A stretch of 64,000 bases of DNA from Psychrobacter sp. Choline-02u-9 (GTDB lineage: Bacteria > Pseudomonadota > Gammaproteobacteria > Pseudomonadales > Moraxellaceae): the NCBI RefSeq assembly GCF_002836505.1, contig NZ_PJBF01000052.1, positions 1 to 64,000 on the forward strand, in the 5' to 3' direction. The translations under genes were made by a program, and so were the position numbers. The notes below the pieces were generated by a model. It was not told the origin of the DNA, ran no database searches, and saw nothing but the letters and a program-made list of their open reading frames with translations. Shown here in pieces: positions 25,073 to 34,562 of the stretch; positions within the stretch are counted from its first letter, which is position 1, and every line of letters starts with the position of its first letter.

Positions 25073-27898
25073 ATGATACCGAAGTTCTTAAAAAAACGGA
25101 TTTTTAAAGCGCCAGTCGCGACTGATGGCACTGCTAAAACTGATGGCATCGCGACTTATAGCACTGCTGAAACTGATGGCAATGCAATCGCTACGAAGCC
25201 TTACTCTAATGCACCGATCAATCAGCTGTATCGTAAGCTGTCAGGTCAGATGCTCGATATCGCCGTAAAACCTAAGCTATTAGGCGAGCTACCTGAGTTC
25301 GATAATGATGATCAGACGCTAAGGTTTTATGTACTGCAGGACTATTCTCGTTCCAACAGCATTCTGATTGACTTGCAGACGCAAGAGCACAACTTACCGC
25401 CTGCACTGGTTGGAGTAAATGATGCCGCCCATAATATTAAAGAAAATGCGGCCATCATATTTTTGAATCACCCAAGTGCTAAAGACAGCCAGCTGTCTCC
25501 TCGCCTTTCCCGCTTGGTATCTGCTGTGTTGCAATATCCGGAGTTAAAGGTACGTCTAGTACCCGTATCGATTCTGTGGGGACGCGCACCTGAAAAAGAA
25601 GATTCGCTATTTAAGCTACTAACTGCCGACAACTGGCAAGACCCTAGCATTACCAAGCAACTATTCAATATCGGGGTGATGGGCCGTGATACTTTTGTAC
25701 AGTTTCACCCACCGCAAGACTTACGTACTATTATCAATGATAATCTTAAAGGCGACGTGGAAGGACCTGCTACCTTTGACTCAGTCGCTACAGATGCTCT
25801 TAAAGCAAGTTCAACAGCGACGGATTCACTCGATATAGATTCAACTGCCGCTACTACTACTGATGCCGCAGCTGACGCTGAGCAAACACCAAGCTATGCG
25901 CTAGTCGCATCAGCCGATAGTAATCGTGAACTGGTTCGTATGTTGCAGCAGCAACTGTCAATTTATTTAGATAAGCAGCGCGCCAGCATGCTTGGCCCTG
26001 ATTTATCAGATAGACGCAACTTGGTAGACAAGCTAGTGTACTCGCCAGCGATCAAACATGCGATCGAGATGGAAGCGGCCGAAAAAGGGACCAGCGTTCG
26101 AGAAGCTCGCAGTCAGGCCAGAGGCTATGCTAATGAGATGGTCAATGACTACTCTCATTCCATTATTAGAGGCTTTTATAAATTTCTGACATGGCTATGG
26201 ACGCAGTTATATGACGGCGTAGAAGTCCATCACTTCGAGCGAGTACGTGACCTTGCAACCGATTATGAGCTGATTTATGTGCCTTGTCATCGCAGCCATG
26301 TCGACTATCTATTACTGTCTTATGTTATCTACAAACGCGGCCTGAGTATCCCTTATGTCGCAGCAGGTGATAACTTAGATGTTCCTGTATTAGGCCCACT
26401 ATTACGCGGTGCCGTTGCGTTTTATATTCGTCGTAGCTTCCGTGGCAACGCGCTATATACCGCTGTACTGCGCGAATATATGCATACCCTTATCACGCGT
26501 AACACCCCGATTGAATACTTCATCGAAGGTGGTCGCTCACGTTCAGGTCGCTTGCTACCGCCGAAGATGGGTATGCTAGCGATGACCGTCCATAGCCAAT
26601 TACGCCAAACCAATAAGCCTGTGGTATTTATACCGACTTATATTGGTTACGAGCGTATTATGGAAGGCGGCACTTATGTCGGCGAGCTAAAAGGTAAGCC
26701 GAAAGAGTCGGAGTCTTTAATCGGGCTGCTCAAAGTTGGCCGCAAAATCGAACGTATCTTCGGTAATGTGCACTTGAGCTTTGGTACACCGTTGCATCTT
26801 AGCGATTTTATGACAAAGTTCGATGTGCCAGCCAATAGTTTGCCATCCGATCGTACTGACTCGCCGCTTGATGAAAAAACCAGCGCTATGGTTGATAACA
26901 TCGGTGTGAAAGTCATGCAGCATATCAATAAAGCTGCGGTCGTCACGCCTGTATCGCTATTGTCATTAGTTTTACTATCGGCACCGAAGGCGGCATTGGA
27001 TGAAAACATCTGCCGTGAGCAAATCGCTTTGTATCAAGGTCTGGCTCAGCAGCTGGTCTACTCAGAGGATACAGTTATCACTGATATGACGCCGCAGCAA
27101 ATCATTGATTATGGTATTAAGTTAAAACTTATTGAGCGTACGCCGCATATCTTGGGCGATATCATTCAGGTCGCAGGTAAGCAGGCAGCGTTACTCAGTT
27201 ACTTCCGTAACAACATTTTGCATGTCTTTATTTTGCTGTCGTTCCTGTCTGCACTAGTCGCACGCAACGGGCGTATCAAACGCAGCCGTCTCGATAGTAT
27301 CGCTGAGCAGCTATATCCGTTCTTACAAAGTGAGCTATTCTTATATTATCCAGCACATGGCTTAGCTGATACGCTCAATAAGAAAGTTGATAACTTGCTG
27401 TCTCATGGGCTCATCGTTGAATTGGGTGATGATACGCTCAGCGTGCCTGAGTCTAATAGTAAGCACTATCAGCAGCTGCAAGTGCTTGCGACTCCAGTTG
27501 GACAAAGCCTTGAGCGTTACTTTATGACGCTTGCTCTACTTGCTCAGCAAGGCTCTGGTAATTTAACTGAAAACGAAGTTGTGGACCTGTGTCATCTGCT
27601 TGGGCAGCGTTTGTCTGTGCTCTATGCAGATGATATTCCTGACTTCTTTGATCGCGCCTTGTTTACCAGTTTCATCAGTGCGCTGACTCGTCTTGACTAT
27701 CTGCAAAAAGACGATGAAACAGGTATACTGACTTTTGATCATCGTATTAATGACATCGCTCATCATGCTAAGTACGTACTAACGCCTGATATGATGCAAA
27801 TCTTGCAGCAAGTCGCTAGTTTGGACGAAGAAGAAATCACTCACGCTATTACTGAGATTAGTAATAAAAAGCAGCGTAAGTTTGGGCGTAAGCGTTAA
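25073..27898 (+). CDS. plsB: Glycerol-3-phosphate 1-O-acyltransferase
   Basis: The membrane acyltransferase that starts phospholipid synthesis by acylating glycerol-3-phosphate. The protein has 941 residues against 807 in E. coli. The four acyltransferase blocks are visible in the middle: HRSHVDYLLLSY (the catalytic HX4D), GDNLDVP ... GAVAFYIRRSF, YFIEGGRSRSGRLLPPK, and VVFIPTYIGYERI. Extra length comes from an N-terminal repeat-like stretch (ATDGTAKTDGIATYSTAETD) and a Ser/Thr/Ala/Asp-rich insert near residues 235-280. A TTG four codons earlier is in frame; ATG 25073 is preferred. Terminator at 27940. Confidence 0.96.
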   Translation: MIPKFLKKRIFKAPVATDGTAKTDGIATYSTAETDGNAIATKPYSNAPINQLYRKLSGQMLDIAVKPKLLGELPEFDNDDQTLRFYVLQDYSRSNSILIDLQTQEHNLPPALVGVNDAAHNIKENAAIIFLNHPSAKDSQLSPRLSRLVSAVLQYPELKVRLVPVSILWGRAPEKEDSLFKLLTADNWQDPSITKQLFNIGVMGRDTFVQFHPPQDLRTIINDNLKGDVEGPATFDSVATDALKASSTATDSLDIDSTAATTTDAAADAEQTPSYALVASADSNRELVRMLQQQLSIYLDKQRASMLGPDLSDRRNLVDKLVYSPAIKHAIEMEAAEKGTSVREARSQARGYANEMVNDYSHSIIRGFYKFLTWLWTQLYDGVEVHHFERVRDLATDYELIYVPCHRSHVDYLLLSYVIYKRGLSIPYVAAGDNLDVPVLGPLLRGAVAFYIRRSFRGNALYTAVLREYMHTLITRNTPIEYFIEGGRSRSGRLLPPKMGMLAMTVHSQLRQTNKPVVFIPTYIGYERIMEGGTYVGELKGKPKESESLIGLLKVGRKIERIFGNVHLSFGTPLHLSDFMTKFDVPANSLPSDRTDSPLDEKTSAMVDNIGVKVMQHINKAAVVTPVSLLSLVLLSAPKAALDENICREQIALYQGLAQQLVYSEDTVITDMTPQQIIDYGIKLKLIERTPHILGDIIQVAGKQAALLSYFRNNILHVFILLSFLSALVARNGRIKRSRLDSIAEQLYPFLQSELFLYYPAHGLADTLNKKVDNLLSHGLIVELGDDTLSVPESNSKHYQQLQVLATPVGQSLERYFMTLALLAQQGSGNLTENEVVDLCHLLGQRLSVLYADDIPDFFDRALFTSFISALTRLDYLQKDDETGILTFDHRINDIAHHAKYVLTPDMMQILQQVASLDEEEITHAITEISNKKQRKFGRKR

Positions 27899-27939
27899 TT
27901 TTAACAACTACCCATACCCTTTAAGATTTTAAGCTAAAC

Positions 27940-27974
27940 AAAAAAAGACCGCTAACAATTAGCGGTCTTTTTTT
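27940..27974. terminator. Bidirectional terminator between plsB and ettA
   Basis: GACCGCT pairs with AGCGGTC, flanked by A7 and T7. It serves both convergent genes. Confidence 0.85.
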
Positions 27975-28000
27975 GGATTGGACTATATTAAACAGCCGTA

Positions 28001-29662
28001 TTAGTTAGTAATTTTCTTATACTTGGCACGTTTAGGACTGGCATCATCACCCATTGTCTTTTTACGATACGCTTCAAACTCAGTATAGTTACCATCGAAC
28101 CAAACTGGGCCTTCTTCTTCGAATGCCAAGATATGAGTAGCGATACGGTCAAGGAACCAGCGATCATGCGAGACGACCATGACCGTGCCTGGGAATACTT
28201 GAATCGCATCCTCTAGCGCACGTAAGGTTTCGATATCCAAATCATTTGATGGTTCATCGAGGAGCAATACGTTTGCGCCTTGCTTTAGCGTCTTCGCTAA
28301 CTGCAGACGGTTACGCTCACCACCTGATAATTGACCGACGTGTTTCTGCTGGTCTGAGCCTTTGAAGTTGAAGCGACCGATATAGGCACGGCTTGGCGTG
28401 GTGTAATCACCAACCGTAATAATATCAAGGCCGTCCGAAACTTCTTCCCATACGGTTTTATTATCATCTAAGTGATCACGTACCTGACCGACATAGGCAA
28501 CTTTAACACTTTCGCCCAAGTCAACTGAACCTGTATCTGGCGTATCGCGCTCAGTAATCATGTTAAACAGCGTGGTTTTACCCGCACCATTTGGACCGAT
28601 AATACCAACGATACCACCAGCTGGTACGTTAAAGCTTAGGTTTTCATACAGCAGACGATCGCCGAATGATTTAGAGATGTCATTGATCTCAATAACCTTG
28701 TTACCCAAACGTGGACCAGGTGGAATATAAATCTCAGAAGTCTCATTACGTTTTTGGAACTCAGTTGAGTTCAACTCTTCAAAACGCTGTACACGAGATT
28801 TAGACTTGGCCTGTTGGCCTTTTTGATTTTTACGAATCCACTCAAGCTCTTTTTTCAGCGCTTTAGCAAATGATTCTTCTTGCTTATTTTGCTGCTCTAG
28901 ACGCGTGTTCTTTTGCTCTAGCCACTCAGTATAGTTGCCTTCATACGGATAGCCATGGCCACGGTCAAGCTCCAAGATCCACTGAGCAACATTATCCAAG
29001 AAATAGCGATCATGGGTAATGGCAACGATCGTACCACTGTAGTTCTGCAAGAACTGCTCTAGCCATGCAACAGACTCGGCGTCCAAATGGTTGGTCGGTT
29101 CGTCAAGTAATAGCATGTCAGGGCGCGACAATAGCAGACGGCATAGTGCCACACGGCGTTTCTCACCACCTGACAGTTTGCTAACGTCAGCATCCCATGG
29201 TGGCAGACGTAGCGCGTCGGCTGCTTTTTCTAGCTGGTTATTTAAGTTGTGCGCATCCCAAGACTGGATGATATCTTCCATCTTGCCTTGCTCTTCAGCA
29301 AGCTTATCAAAATCAGCATCAGGCTCTGCGTATTCAGCATAGATAGCATCTAGACGTGCTAGCGCATCTAACGCTTCGCGCATACCGTCTTCGACATTAC
29401 CACGAACGTCTTTGCTATCATCTAGCTGTGGTTCCTGTGGTAGATAGCCAACTTTGGTACCTGCTTGCGCGCGTGCTTCACCACTAAACTCAGTATCCAC
29501 GCCTGCCATGATACGTAGCAAGGTTGATTTACCTGAACCGTTGATACCCAAAACACCGATTTTGGCACCAGGGAAAAACGATAGGTTGATATTTTTTAGG
29601 ATTTCACGCTTAGGGGGAACAAGTTTTGACACGTTGTTCATCGTGTAAATATATTGAGCCAT
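28001..29662 (-). CDS. ettA: Energy-dependent translational throttle protein EttA (ABC-F)
   Basis: An ABC-F ATPase that binds the ribosomal E site and gates the first elongation steps according to the ATP/ADP level. The 553-residue product starts MAQYIYTMNNVSKLVPPKRE, close to E. coli EttA (555). Two ATPase domains are seen, with Walker A GINGSGKST and GPNGAGKTT and signatures LSGGEKRRV and LSGGERNRL. Between them lie the coiled linker with KGQQAKSKSRV and the NSTEFQKRNET segment. The frame runs 25 codons further upstream, but CGGAGT before the ATG at 29662 and the family alignment decide the start. Confidence 0.97.
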   Translation of the reverse strand: MAQYIYTMNNVSKLVPPKREILKNINLSFFPGAKIGVLGINGSGKSTLLRIMAGVDTEFSGEARAQAGTKVGYLPQEPQLDDSKDVRGNVEDGMREALDALARLDAIYAEYAEPDADFDKLAEEQGKMEDIIQSWDAHNLNNQLEKAADALRLPPWDADVSKLSGGEKRRVALCRLLLSRPDMLLLDEPTNHLDAESVAWLEQFLQNYSGTIVAITHDRYFLDNVAQWILELDRGHGYPYEGNYTEWLEQKNTRLEQQNKQEESFAKALKKELEWIRKNQKGQQAKSKSRVQRFEELNSTEFQKRNETSEIYIPPGPRLGNKVIEINDISKSFGDRLLYENLSFNVPAGGIVGIIGPNGAGKTTLFNMITERDTPDTGSVDLGESVKVAYVGQVRDHLDDNKTVWEEVSDGLDIITVGDYTTPSRAYIGRFNFKGSDQQKHVGQLSGGERNRLQLAKTLKQGANVLLLDEPSNDLDIETLRALEDAIQVFPGTVMVVSHDRWFLDRIATHILAFEEEGPVWFDGNYTEFEAYRKKTMGDDASPKRAKYKKITN

Positions 29663-29737
29663 TAACACTCCGATAGACTGCATAGAAGAGAACAGCAAAT
29701 GCAACTCAGCGATGATGCCAAGCGTGCCGTACCTCAA

Positions 29738-30112
29738 AATCAGGGTTACAAATTATAGGTCATTATCGCATTGTGGCGCATACCCTGCAAGCTGACAGGT
29801 TGTTTTACCAGTTGTTTTACTGTTTTTGACAGCAGGCTATGCCTTTTGGCTATAAAACTCGCTTTAAAAAATAATTCAAGGAGTCTTATCTTAATGAACT
29901 AACTTAACATTTTGATTCATTAGCGTTTTATAAAGACCACAAAAAATAGCATCAAAACTTTCGCAAATTTAATCAATAGCCGTTAGCATATTAGTGTGGC
30001 TTAACAAGGTCTATCGGCTCGATTTCATTTTCGATTATTAGAATGAATTATGAACTGACTTTGTATGCGTTACATCATTCACTTTCATAGCAATCATACA
30101 GGTACTGATAAT
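29738..30112. other. Intergenic stretch between ettA and the reductase gene
   Basis: AT-rich sequence that must hold both divergent promoters. No gene or recognised regulatory site was found. Confidence 0.4.
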
Positions 30113-31324
30113 ATGGCCAACGGCTATCGCCCTGAAATTATTCAACGTGCGTTTGTCGATTTTATCGGATCGCGCTTACATCCGTTTTGGTCATTGACGA
30201 CTCCTAAGTTACGCCTGATCGCACGCTATACATTAAGTGATAATTTGATAGCACTTCGTTTTGAGACCAATAGAGCCTTTAAACAGCAGACTTCTGAGAT
30301 GATGGGTGGTTGGCAAGGCGGCCAATATCTCGATTTGCGCGTTTGTATCGATGGAGTTTATCACCAGCGTAGCTACTCGATAGTAGGTTTGGCGCATCAA
30401 CCCCTCTGGTGGCGCGACGATACTACCGAGAGCCATACGGCAGACCAACGACATACGGTAACTATCGCGATTAAACCGCAAGGGTTGGTATCTAACTATT
30501 TAACCAAACAGATGCCACTGGCTAGCGTCGTTGATACAAGCTTGCCACTGGGTCATTTTACTTTAGCACAGGCAAAGGCAAAGGCAAATTTAGACCATAG
30601 AGAACCAGATAACCAAAAACTAAACCCTTTATTATTTGTCGCTGGCGGTAGCGGTATCACACCTATGCTCGGACTTATCACTCAAGCCTTGAGTAATGGT
30701 CACCATGTGACGCTGTTGCATTACAGTCGAACTGTTTCATCCAAGCTGCAACATCAGTGGCAAAAGCTGAACGAAGCGTATCCAGACTTCACTTATCATC
30801 TAATCCATACTGAAGATCCGACTACCTATTTGGCTGGCGTACGATACTTAAGTGTAGAGAGTCTGCTGTCGCTAAACTTACCTCTAGCAGATACGCAGAT
30901 ATTTGCTTGCGGTTCACCAGCGTTATTAGCTGGCTTATATAAAACCGCCGCAGAGATAACTTTCTCTACAGACAAACAGCTGCGCGATAACATCATAGTA
31001 GAGAACTTTGGTAATGCCCTAGCTAATGTTGATAATAGCAGCAATCAAACATTTGATAGAACAGTACCTGTAGCAGAACACACTGTCTATTTGCGATCAC
31101 GGCAACGACAGTTTAGCAGTGACACGACCATACTGGCTGCGGCTGAGAATGCAGATGTACGGCTAGCGCATGGTTGCCGGCAAGGCATTTGCCAGTTGTG
31201 CCGCTGTAATAAAGTCAGCGGCGTGGTCAAAAATATCCAAACAGGGAAAGTGAGTGGTGATGGTTACGAATCTATTCAGACTTGCATCAATATTGCCATG
31301 ACTGATGTGATACTCGATGTTTAA
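30113..31324 (+). CDS. Ferredoxin-NAD(P)-type reductase with C-terminal 2Fe-2S domain
   Basis: A three-part electron-transfer protein, 403 residues. The FAD domain carries HQRSYSIVG (about residue 100). An NAD(P) domain follows with VAGGSGITPMLGL and FACGSPALLAG. At the C-terminus is a plant-type ferredoxin with Cys spacing C-x4-C-x2-C (HGCRQGICQLC) plus a later Cys in QTCI. It lies 158 bp before a fatty-acid desaturase gene on the same strand. This matches the reductase-desaturase pairing of pseudomonad desC-desB, so it probably feeds electrons to that enzyme. ATG 30113 has AGG about 10 bases upstream; an in-frame ATG at 30065 would add 16 residues. Confidence 0.88.
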   Translation: MANGYRPEIIQRAFVDFIGSRLHPFWSLTTPKLRLIARYTLSDNLIALRFETNRAFKQQTSEMMGGWQGGQYLDLRVCIDGVYHQRSYSIVGLAHQPLWWRDDTTESHTADQRHTVTIAIKPQGLVSNYLTKQMPLASVVDTSLPLGHFTLAQAKAKANLDHREPDNQKLNPLLFVAGGSGITPMLGLITQALSNGHHVTLLHYSRTVSSKLQHQWQKLNEAYPDFTYHLIHTEDPTTYLAGVRYLSVESLLSLNLPLADTQIFACGSPALLAGLYKTAAEITFSTDKQLRDNIIVENFGNALANVDNSSNQTFDRTVPVAEHTVYLRSRQRQFSSDTTILAAAENADVRLAHGCRQGICQLCRCNKVSGVVKNIQTGKVSGDGYESIQTCINIAMTDVILDV

Positions 31325-31482
31325 TGACTGGCTTAATAGAACAACTGGCTCAATAGAAAGCATATGCTAAACAACCTATGAGAAATAAAAGACAAACGTT
31401 ATTTTATAGGCTAAAACTCAGATAACTTATCAAACCGGATGCAGTGCTGTTCATTCATGCCGTTTCGGTTAAGGATTTATTT

Positions 31483-32895
31483 ATGCGCTTACTACCACCC
31501 GTTACTACGCCACAATCTGCTGTACCTATCTTGACGCCACTGTCCGATACACAGCTAGCGAAAAACGCGCCTTTACCTTTGACGCCGCAAACGCCTTATA
31601 CGCAGCTTAATGATGAAGCAATCAATGATAGCGGTCAGCCAGACACATCAACACGGACTCGATACCCAACAGTAACTGATGCACCCTTATCAAAGTCTCA
31701 AAGTGATGCTTTAGCTGTAGAGCTCAACGCCCTGTATAAAAGCGTTATGGACTCGCTAGGTAGTGAGGATGCACGCTACATACAGCGGATTTATGCGACT
31801 GTGGTTTATAGTGAGCTTGTCGCCCGTGGTTTACTGGCTGTCGCAGGACGCATGTCATCACGCCGCGCGCAGATAGGGACTTGGCTACTGGGCACGTCAA
31901 TGCTTAGCTTTAGCAAAATACTCAACAATATGGAGCTTGGGCATAATGTCATGCATGGTCAATACGACTGGATGCAGCACCCACATCTGAACAGTCAAAA
32001 GTTTGATTGGGATATTGTTTGCCCTGCGCCATTGTGGCAACACTCGCATAACTACTTGCACCATACGTTTACCAATATTGTTGGGCGTGACCATGATGTC
32101 GGCTATCACTTGATTCGGGTGACCGATGAGCAGCCTTGGACGCCAGAAGATCGCTATAATATGTTTAGTACAGCGGTGCTGGCATTTGGGTTTGAGTGGG
32201 CGGTTGCCTTTCATGATATTCAGATCAGTGTCGATGAATACGCCGACTCTCCTGACTTGCATAAAATCATGCAGCAAAAGTCTCGCGCACTATTTGCCAA
32301 AATCGGCCGACAAGTAAGCAAAGACTATATTGTCCTGCCAGCCATAGTGGCAATGACGCTAGGCCGTCGTAGTGCTCTAAGCACACTGAGCGGGAACATG
32401 ACGGCCAATACGGTTCGTAACCTGTGGACGTGGGCGGTGATTTTCTGTGGTCATTTCACTGAACAAGCACATATCTATACCCATCTCGATACTGATGAGA
32501 GCAAAGGCGACTGGTACGTGCGTCAGATTTTGGGTTCTAGCAATATCAAAGGGAATAAATGGTTTCACATTTTGACTGGCAATTTATCCCATCAGATTGA
32601 GCACCATATCTTTCCTGATATGCCAGCCAGCCACTATGCCAGTATCGCCCCGCAGGTAAAAGCGATCTGCCACAAATACAATCTGGCCTACAACACTGGA
32701 CGTTTTAGCACACAGCTGCGACAAGTCATAGGACGTATCCACCACTTTAGCAAACCTAGCGAACAAGAATGGAATGCGTATAAGGCGTCAATGTCAGATA
32801 CTAGTATCGAGCGTGAGACCAAACCAGCGGTCAAAGGTGGCCTTGGTCGGTTTTTACCGCCAGTTGTCCGCCAAGCCTTATCCTATGCATGGTAG
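31483..32895 (+). CDS. Membrane fatty acid (acyl-CoA type) desaturase
   Basis: A di-iron membrane enzyme that inserts a double bond in acyl chains. The protein has 470 residues. Three histidine boxes are visible: HNVMH (about residue 165), HNYLHH (about residue 193), and HQIEHH (about residue 380). Further His lie around GHFTEQAHIYTH. Two or three hydrophobic stretches lie between. The first 100 residues are Thr/Pro-rich and not part of the fold. AAGGATTTATTT precedes ATG 31483; the GTG 13 codons earlier is less likely. With the reductase upstream it forms an aerobic desaturation system, useful for membrane fluidity in the cold. Position of the double bond is not readable. Confidence 0.93.
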   Translation: MRLLPPVTTPQSAVPILTPLSDTQLAKNAPLPLTPQTPYTQLNDEAINDSGQPDTSTRTRYPTVTDAPLSKSQSDALAVELNALYKSVMDSLGSEDARYIQRIYATVVYSELVARGLLAVAGRMSSRRAQIGTWLLGTSMLSFSKILNNMELGHNVMHGQYDWMQHPHLNSQKFDWDIVCPAPLWQHSHNYLHHTFTNIVGRDHDVGYHLIRVTDEQPWTPEDRYNMFSTAVLAFGFEWAVAFHDIQISVDEYADSPDLHKIMQQKSRALFAKIGRQVSKDYIVLPAIVAMTLGRRSALSTLSGNMTANTVRNLWTWAVIFCGHFTEQAHIYTHLDTDESKGDWYVRQILGSSNIKGNKWFHILTGNLSHQIEHHIFPDMPASHYASIAPQVKAICHKYNLAYNTGRFSTQLRQVIGRIHHFSKPSEQEWNAYKASMSDTSIERETKPAVKGGLGRFLPPVVRQALSYAW

Positions 32896-33150
32896 TGTGC
32901 CAAAATAGTATTTTAGAAGTATTTCATTCTTACGCAGACTGGTTAACGCTAAAACTATGTACACAGCCGCTGTCATGTCTACTATTGTGGTAAGCATCTA
33001 GATTGTTCAGCGGTAATGCGTCATACTAAAATAACAACAAGTGTTTGATAAATATATGGCTAGAATTATCAGCACGTATAATGATTTTAGCATCTGTTAA
33101 ATAACCTTAATTCATCATAAAAATTCGATAATAATAAATGGAGTTGTTCA

Positions 33151-33444
33151 ATGAGTAACCAAACGACCAAACCAAATTTAGATATTACTCATAACCAAGC
33201 AGCAAATCGTTTTGAGACGACTATTGATGGTCAAACTGGCTATATCAGCTATCAAGACCGTGATGACAAGCTCGTCTATGACCACACGATCGTTCCGCAA
33301 CAATTAGGCGGTCAAGGTGTCGGTTCAGCACTAGTCAAGCATGCGCTAGATTACGCCCGTGAACATGACAAAAAAGTCGTGCCGCAATGCTCATTTGTCG
33401 CCTCATATATCAGCAAGCACCCTGAGTACCAAGACCTTATCTAG
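33151..33444 (+). CDS. Small GNAT-family acetyltransferase-like protein
   Basis: A 97-residue protein of the minimal GNAT type (COG2388, human NATD1-like). The pattern is clear: GYISYQDRDDKLVYDHTIVP, then the acetyl-CoA loop QQLGGQGVGSALVKHALDYARE, then the KVVPQCSFVASYISKHPEY ending common to the family. The substrate is unknown. AATGGAG lies before the ATG. Single gene. Confidence 0.92.
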   Translation: MSNQTTKPNLDITHNQAANRFETTIDGQTGYISYQDRDDKLVYDHTIVPQQLGGQGVGSALVKHALDYAREHDKKVVPQCSFVASYISKHPEYQDLI

Positions 33445-33572
33445 CTTACTGCTACTCCTTAACGATAAAAGACTGTGTGCAATAATAGTTTTAGCAACCT
33501 ATTTTAGATTAGGAGACCGATCCCAATATAACTTTTAATAAACCAATCCGTATAACAATAAAGGTTATTAAT

Positions 33573-33866
33573 ATGAGTAGTTTATCTGACAAACAAATCA
33601 ATCTACAGTTAGAAGAGCTTGCTGGTTGGCAGCGCGATGGTAATAGTATCGTCAAGACCTATCACTTCAGTGACTTTATCGAAGCCATGAGTTTTATGAA
33701 CCAAGCGGCATTTCATGCTGAAGCACTCGAACATCACCCTGAATGGCGTAATATATACAATATAGTCGAAGTACGCCTGACTAATCAGGATACAGGTGGT
33801 ATCTCTAGTTTGGACATTCGCCTTGCAAAACGCATGGAGCATATCGTTCAGCCCAAACGTCTATAG
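33573..33866 (+). CDS. phhB: Pterin-4a-carbinolamine dehydratase
   Basis: A 97-residue dehydratase that recycles the pterin cofactor of phenylalanine hydroxylase. It has the family core [24 protein letters not shown] followed by YNIVEVRL, with the active-site histidines in [23 protein letters not shown] is the usual N-terminus. No phenylalanine hydroxylase gene (phhA) is in the window, so it may serve another pterin enzyme or a distant phhA. AAAGG lies upstream of the ATG; terminator at 33914. Confidence 0.94.
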   Translation: MSSLSDKQINLQLEELAGWQRDGNSIVKTYHFSDFIEAMSFMNQAAFHAEALEHHPEWRNIYNIVEVRLTNQDTGGISSLDIRLAKRMEHIVQPKRL

Positions 33867-33913
33867 CCTGATATTTCTGTTAAATGAGTAACTGAAGTGC
33901 TTTAGTTGAACAT

Positions 33914-33944
33914 AAAAAAGACCCTCAATTGAGGGTCTTTTTTT
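33914..33944. terminator. Bidirectional terminator between phhB and the DUF1328 gene
   Basis: The palindrome GACCCTCAATTGAGGGTC is flanked by A6 and T7. It lies 48 bp after phhB and 32 bp after the minus-strand DUF1328 gene. Confidence 0.85.
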
Positions 33945-33975
33945 ATACTGGATTTTTTATAGTAATAAGCTGTGT

Positions 33976-34131
33976 TTACATTTTGCGACTGACAAATGCC
34001 ACAATAAATAAAATCACAGCGACTGCTAAGAAGATGTATGCCAGATTAGCAGACAATCCTGCGACGCCGCCAAATCCTAATAAACTTGCTAACAGTGCGA
34101 TCACTGCAAAAATAATAGCCCAACGAAACAT
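33976..34131 (-). CDS. DUF1328 (YtjA-type) small membrane protein
   Basis: A 51-residue peptide of two hydrophobic helices: start [20 protein letters not shown], a short GGVAGLSAN turn, then [18 protein letters not shown] and the basic end SRKM. It matches the YtjA/DUF1328 family, small inner-membrane proteins of unknown function. An excellent AGGAG ribosome site lies 6 bases before the ATG, so it is translated in spite of its size. Confidence 0.93.
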   Translation of the reverse strand: MFRWAIIFAVIALLASLLGFGGVAGLSANLAYIFLAVAVILFIVAFVSRKM

Positions 34132-34562
34132 AATATTCTCCTCAAATAATTGTTAAAAATCAGATAGTAAACTTTATATAGTATTGATTTAACTTTTTGT
34201 TTTTCTAATACCAGTCATATCTGCTTACAAACATAGATTAGCAATATTTCTCTTTAAAGAACGTGCATTTTAGTAATGATGTCAGTAGATTATGTAAAGT
34301 TTGTAGCAAGTGTTAATACCTTTTATTTTTTCTTGTCTCTATAAACATATTATTTAGGATGACGAGCATCTTATTTGCTAAATTATTGATTGCCTTATAG
34401 TTGCATATAAATAACATCAAAAATTTCTGAAAAAAATATTTGGCAATGAAAACTATGGCGACCCCATAAACTTCTAACGTATTTAGACCACTTGGTTTAT
34501 AGTTTCCACTTGGTTTATAGTTTAAAGTCACATTATCATCCAATCTATTAAGGACAATACTT
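34132..34562. other. Gene-free AT-rich stretch with a tandem repeat
   Basis: About 430 bases between divergent genes. A 100-codon minus-strand frame crosses it and enters the next gene, but it has no ribosome site and looks spurious. The 17-base direct repeat at 34489-34523 is the only structure seen. Confidence 0.45.
34489..34523. repeat. Two exact copies of a 17-bp direct repeat
   Basis: CACTTGGTTTATAGTTT occurs at 34489-34505 and 34507-34523, an 18-bp period, 40 bp before the start of the next gene. It could be a pair of operator sites or a slippage duplication. Confidence 0.8.
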
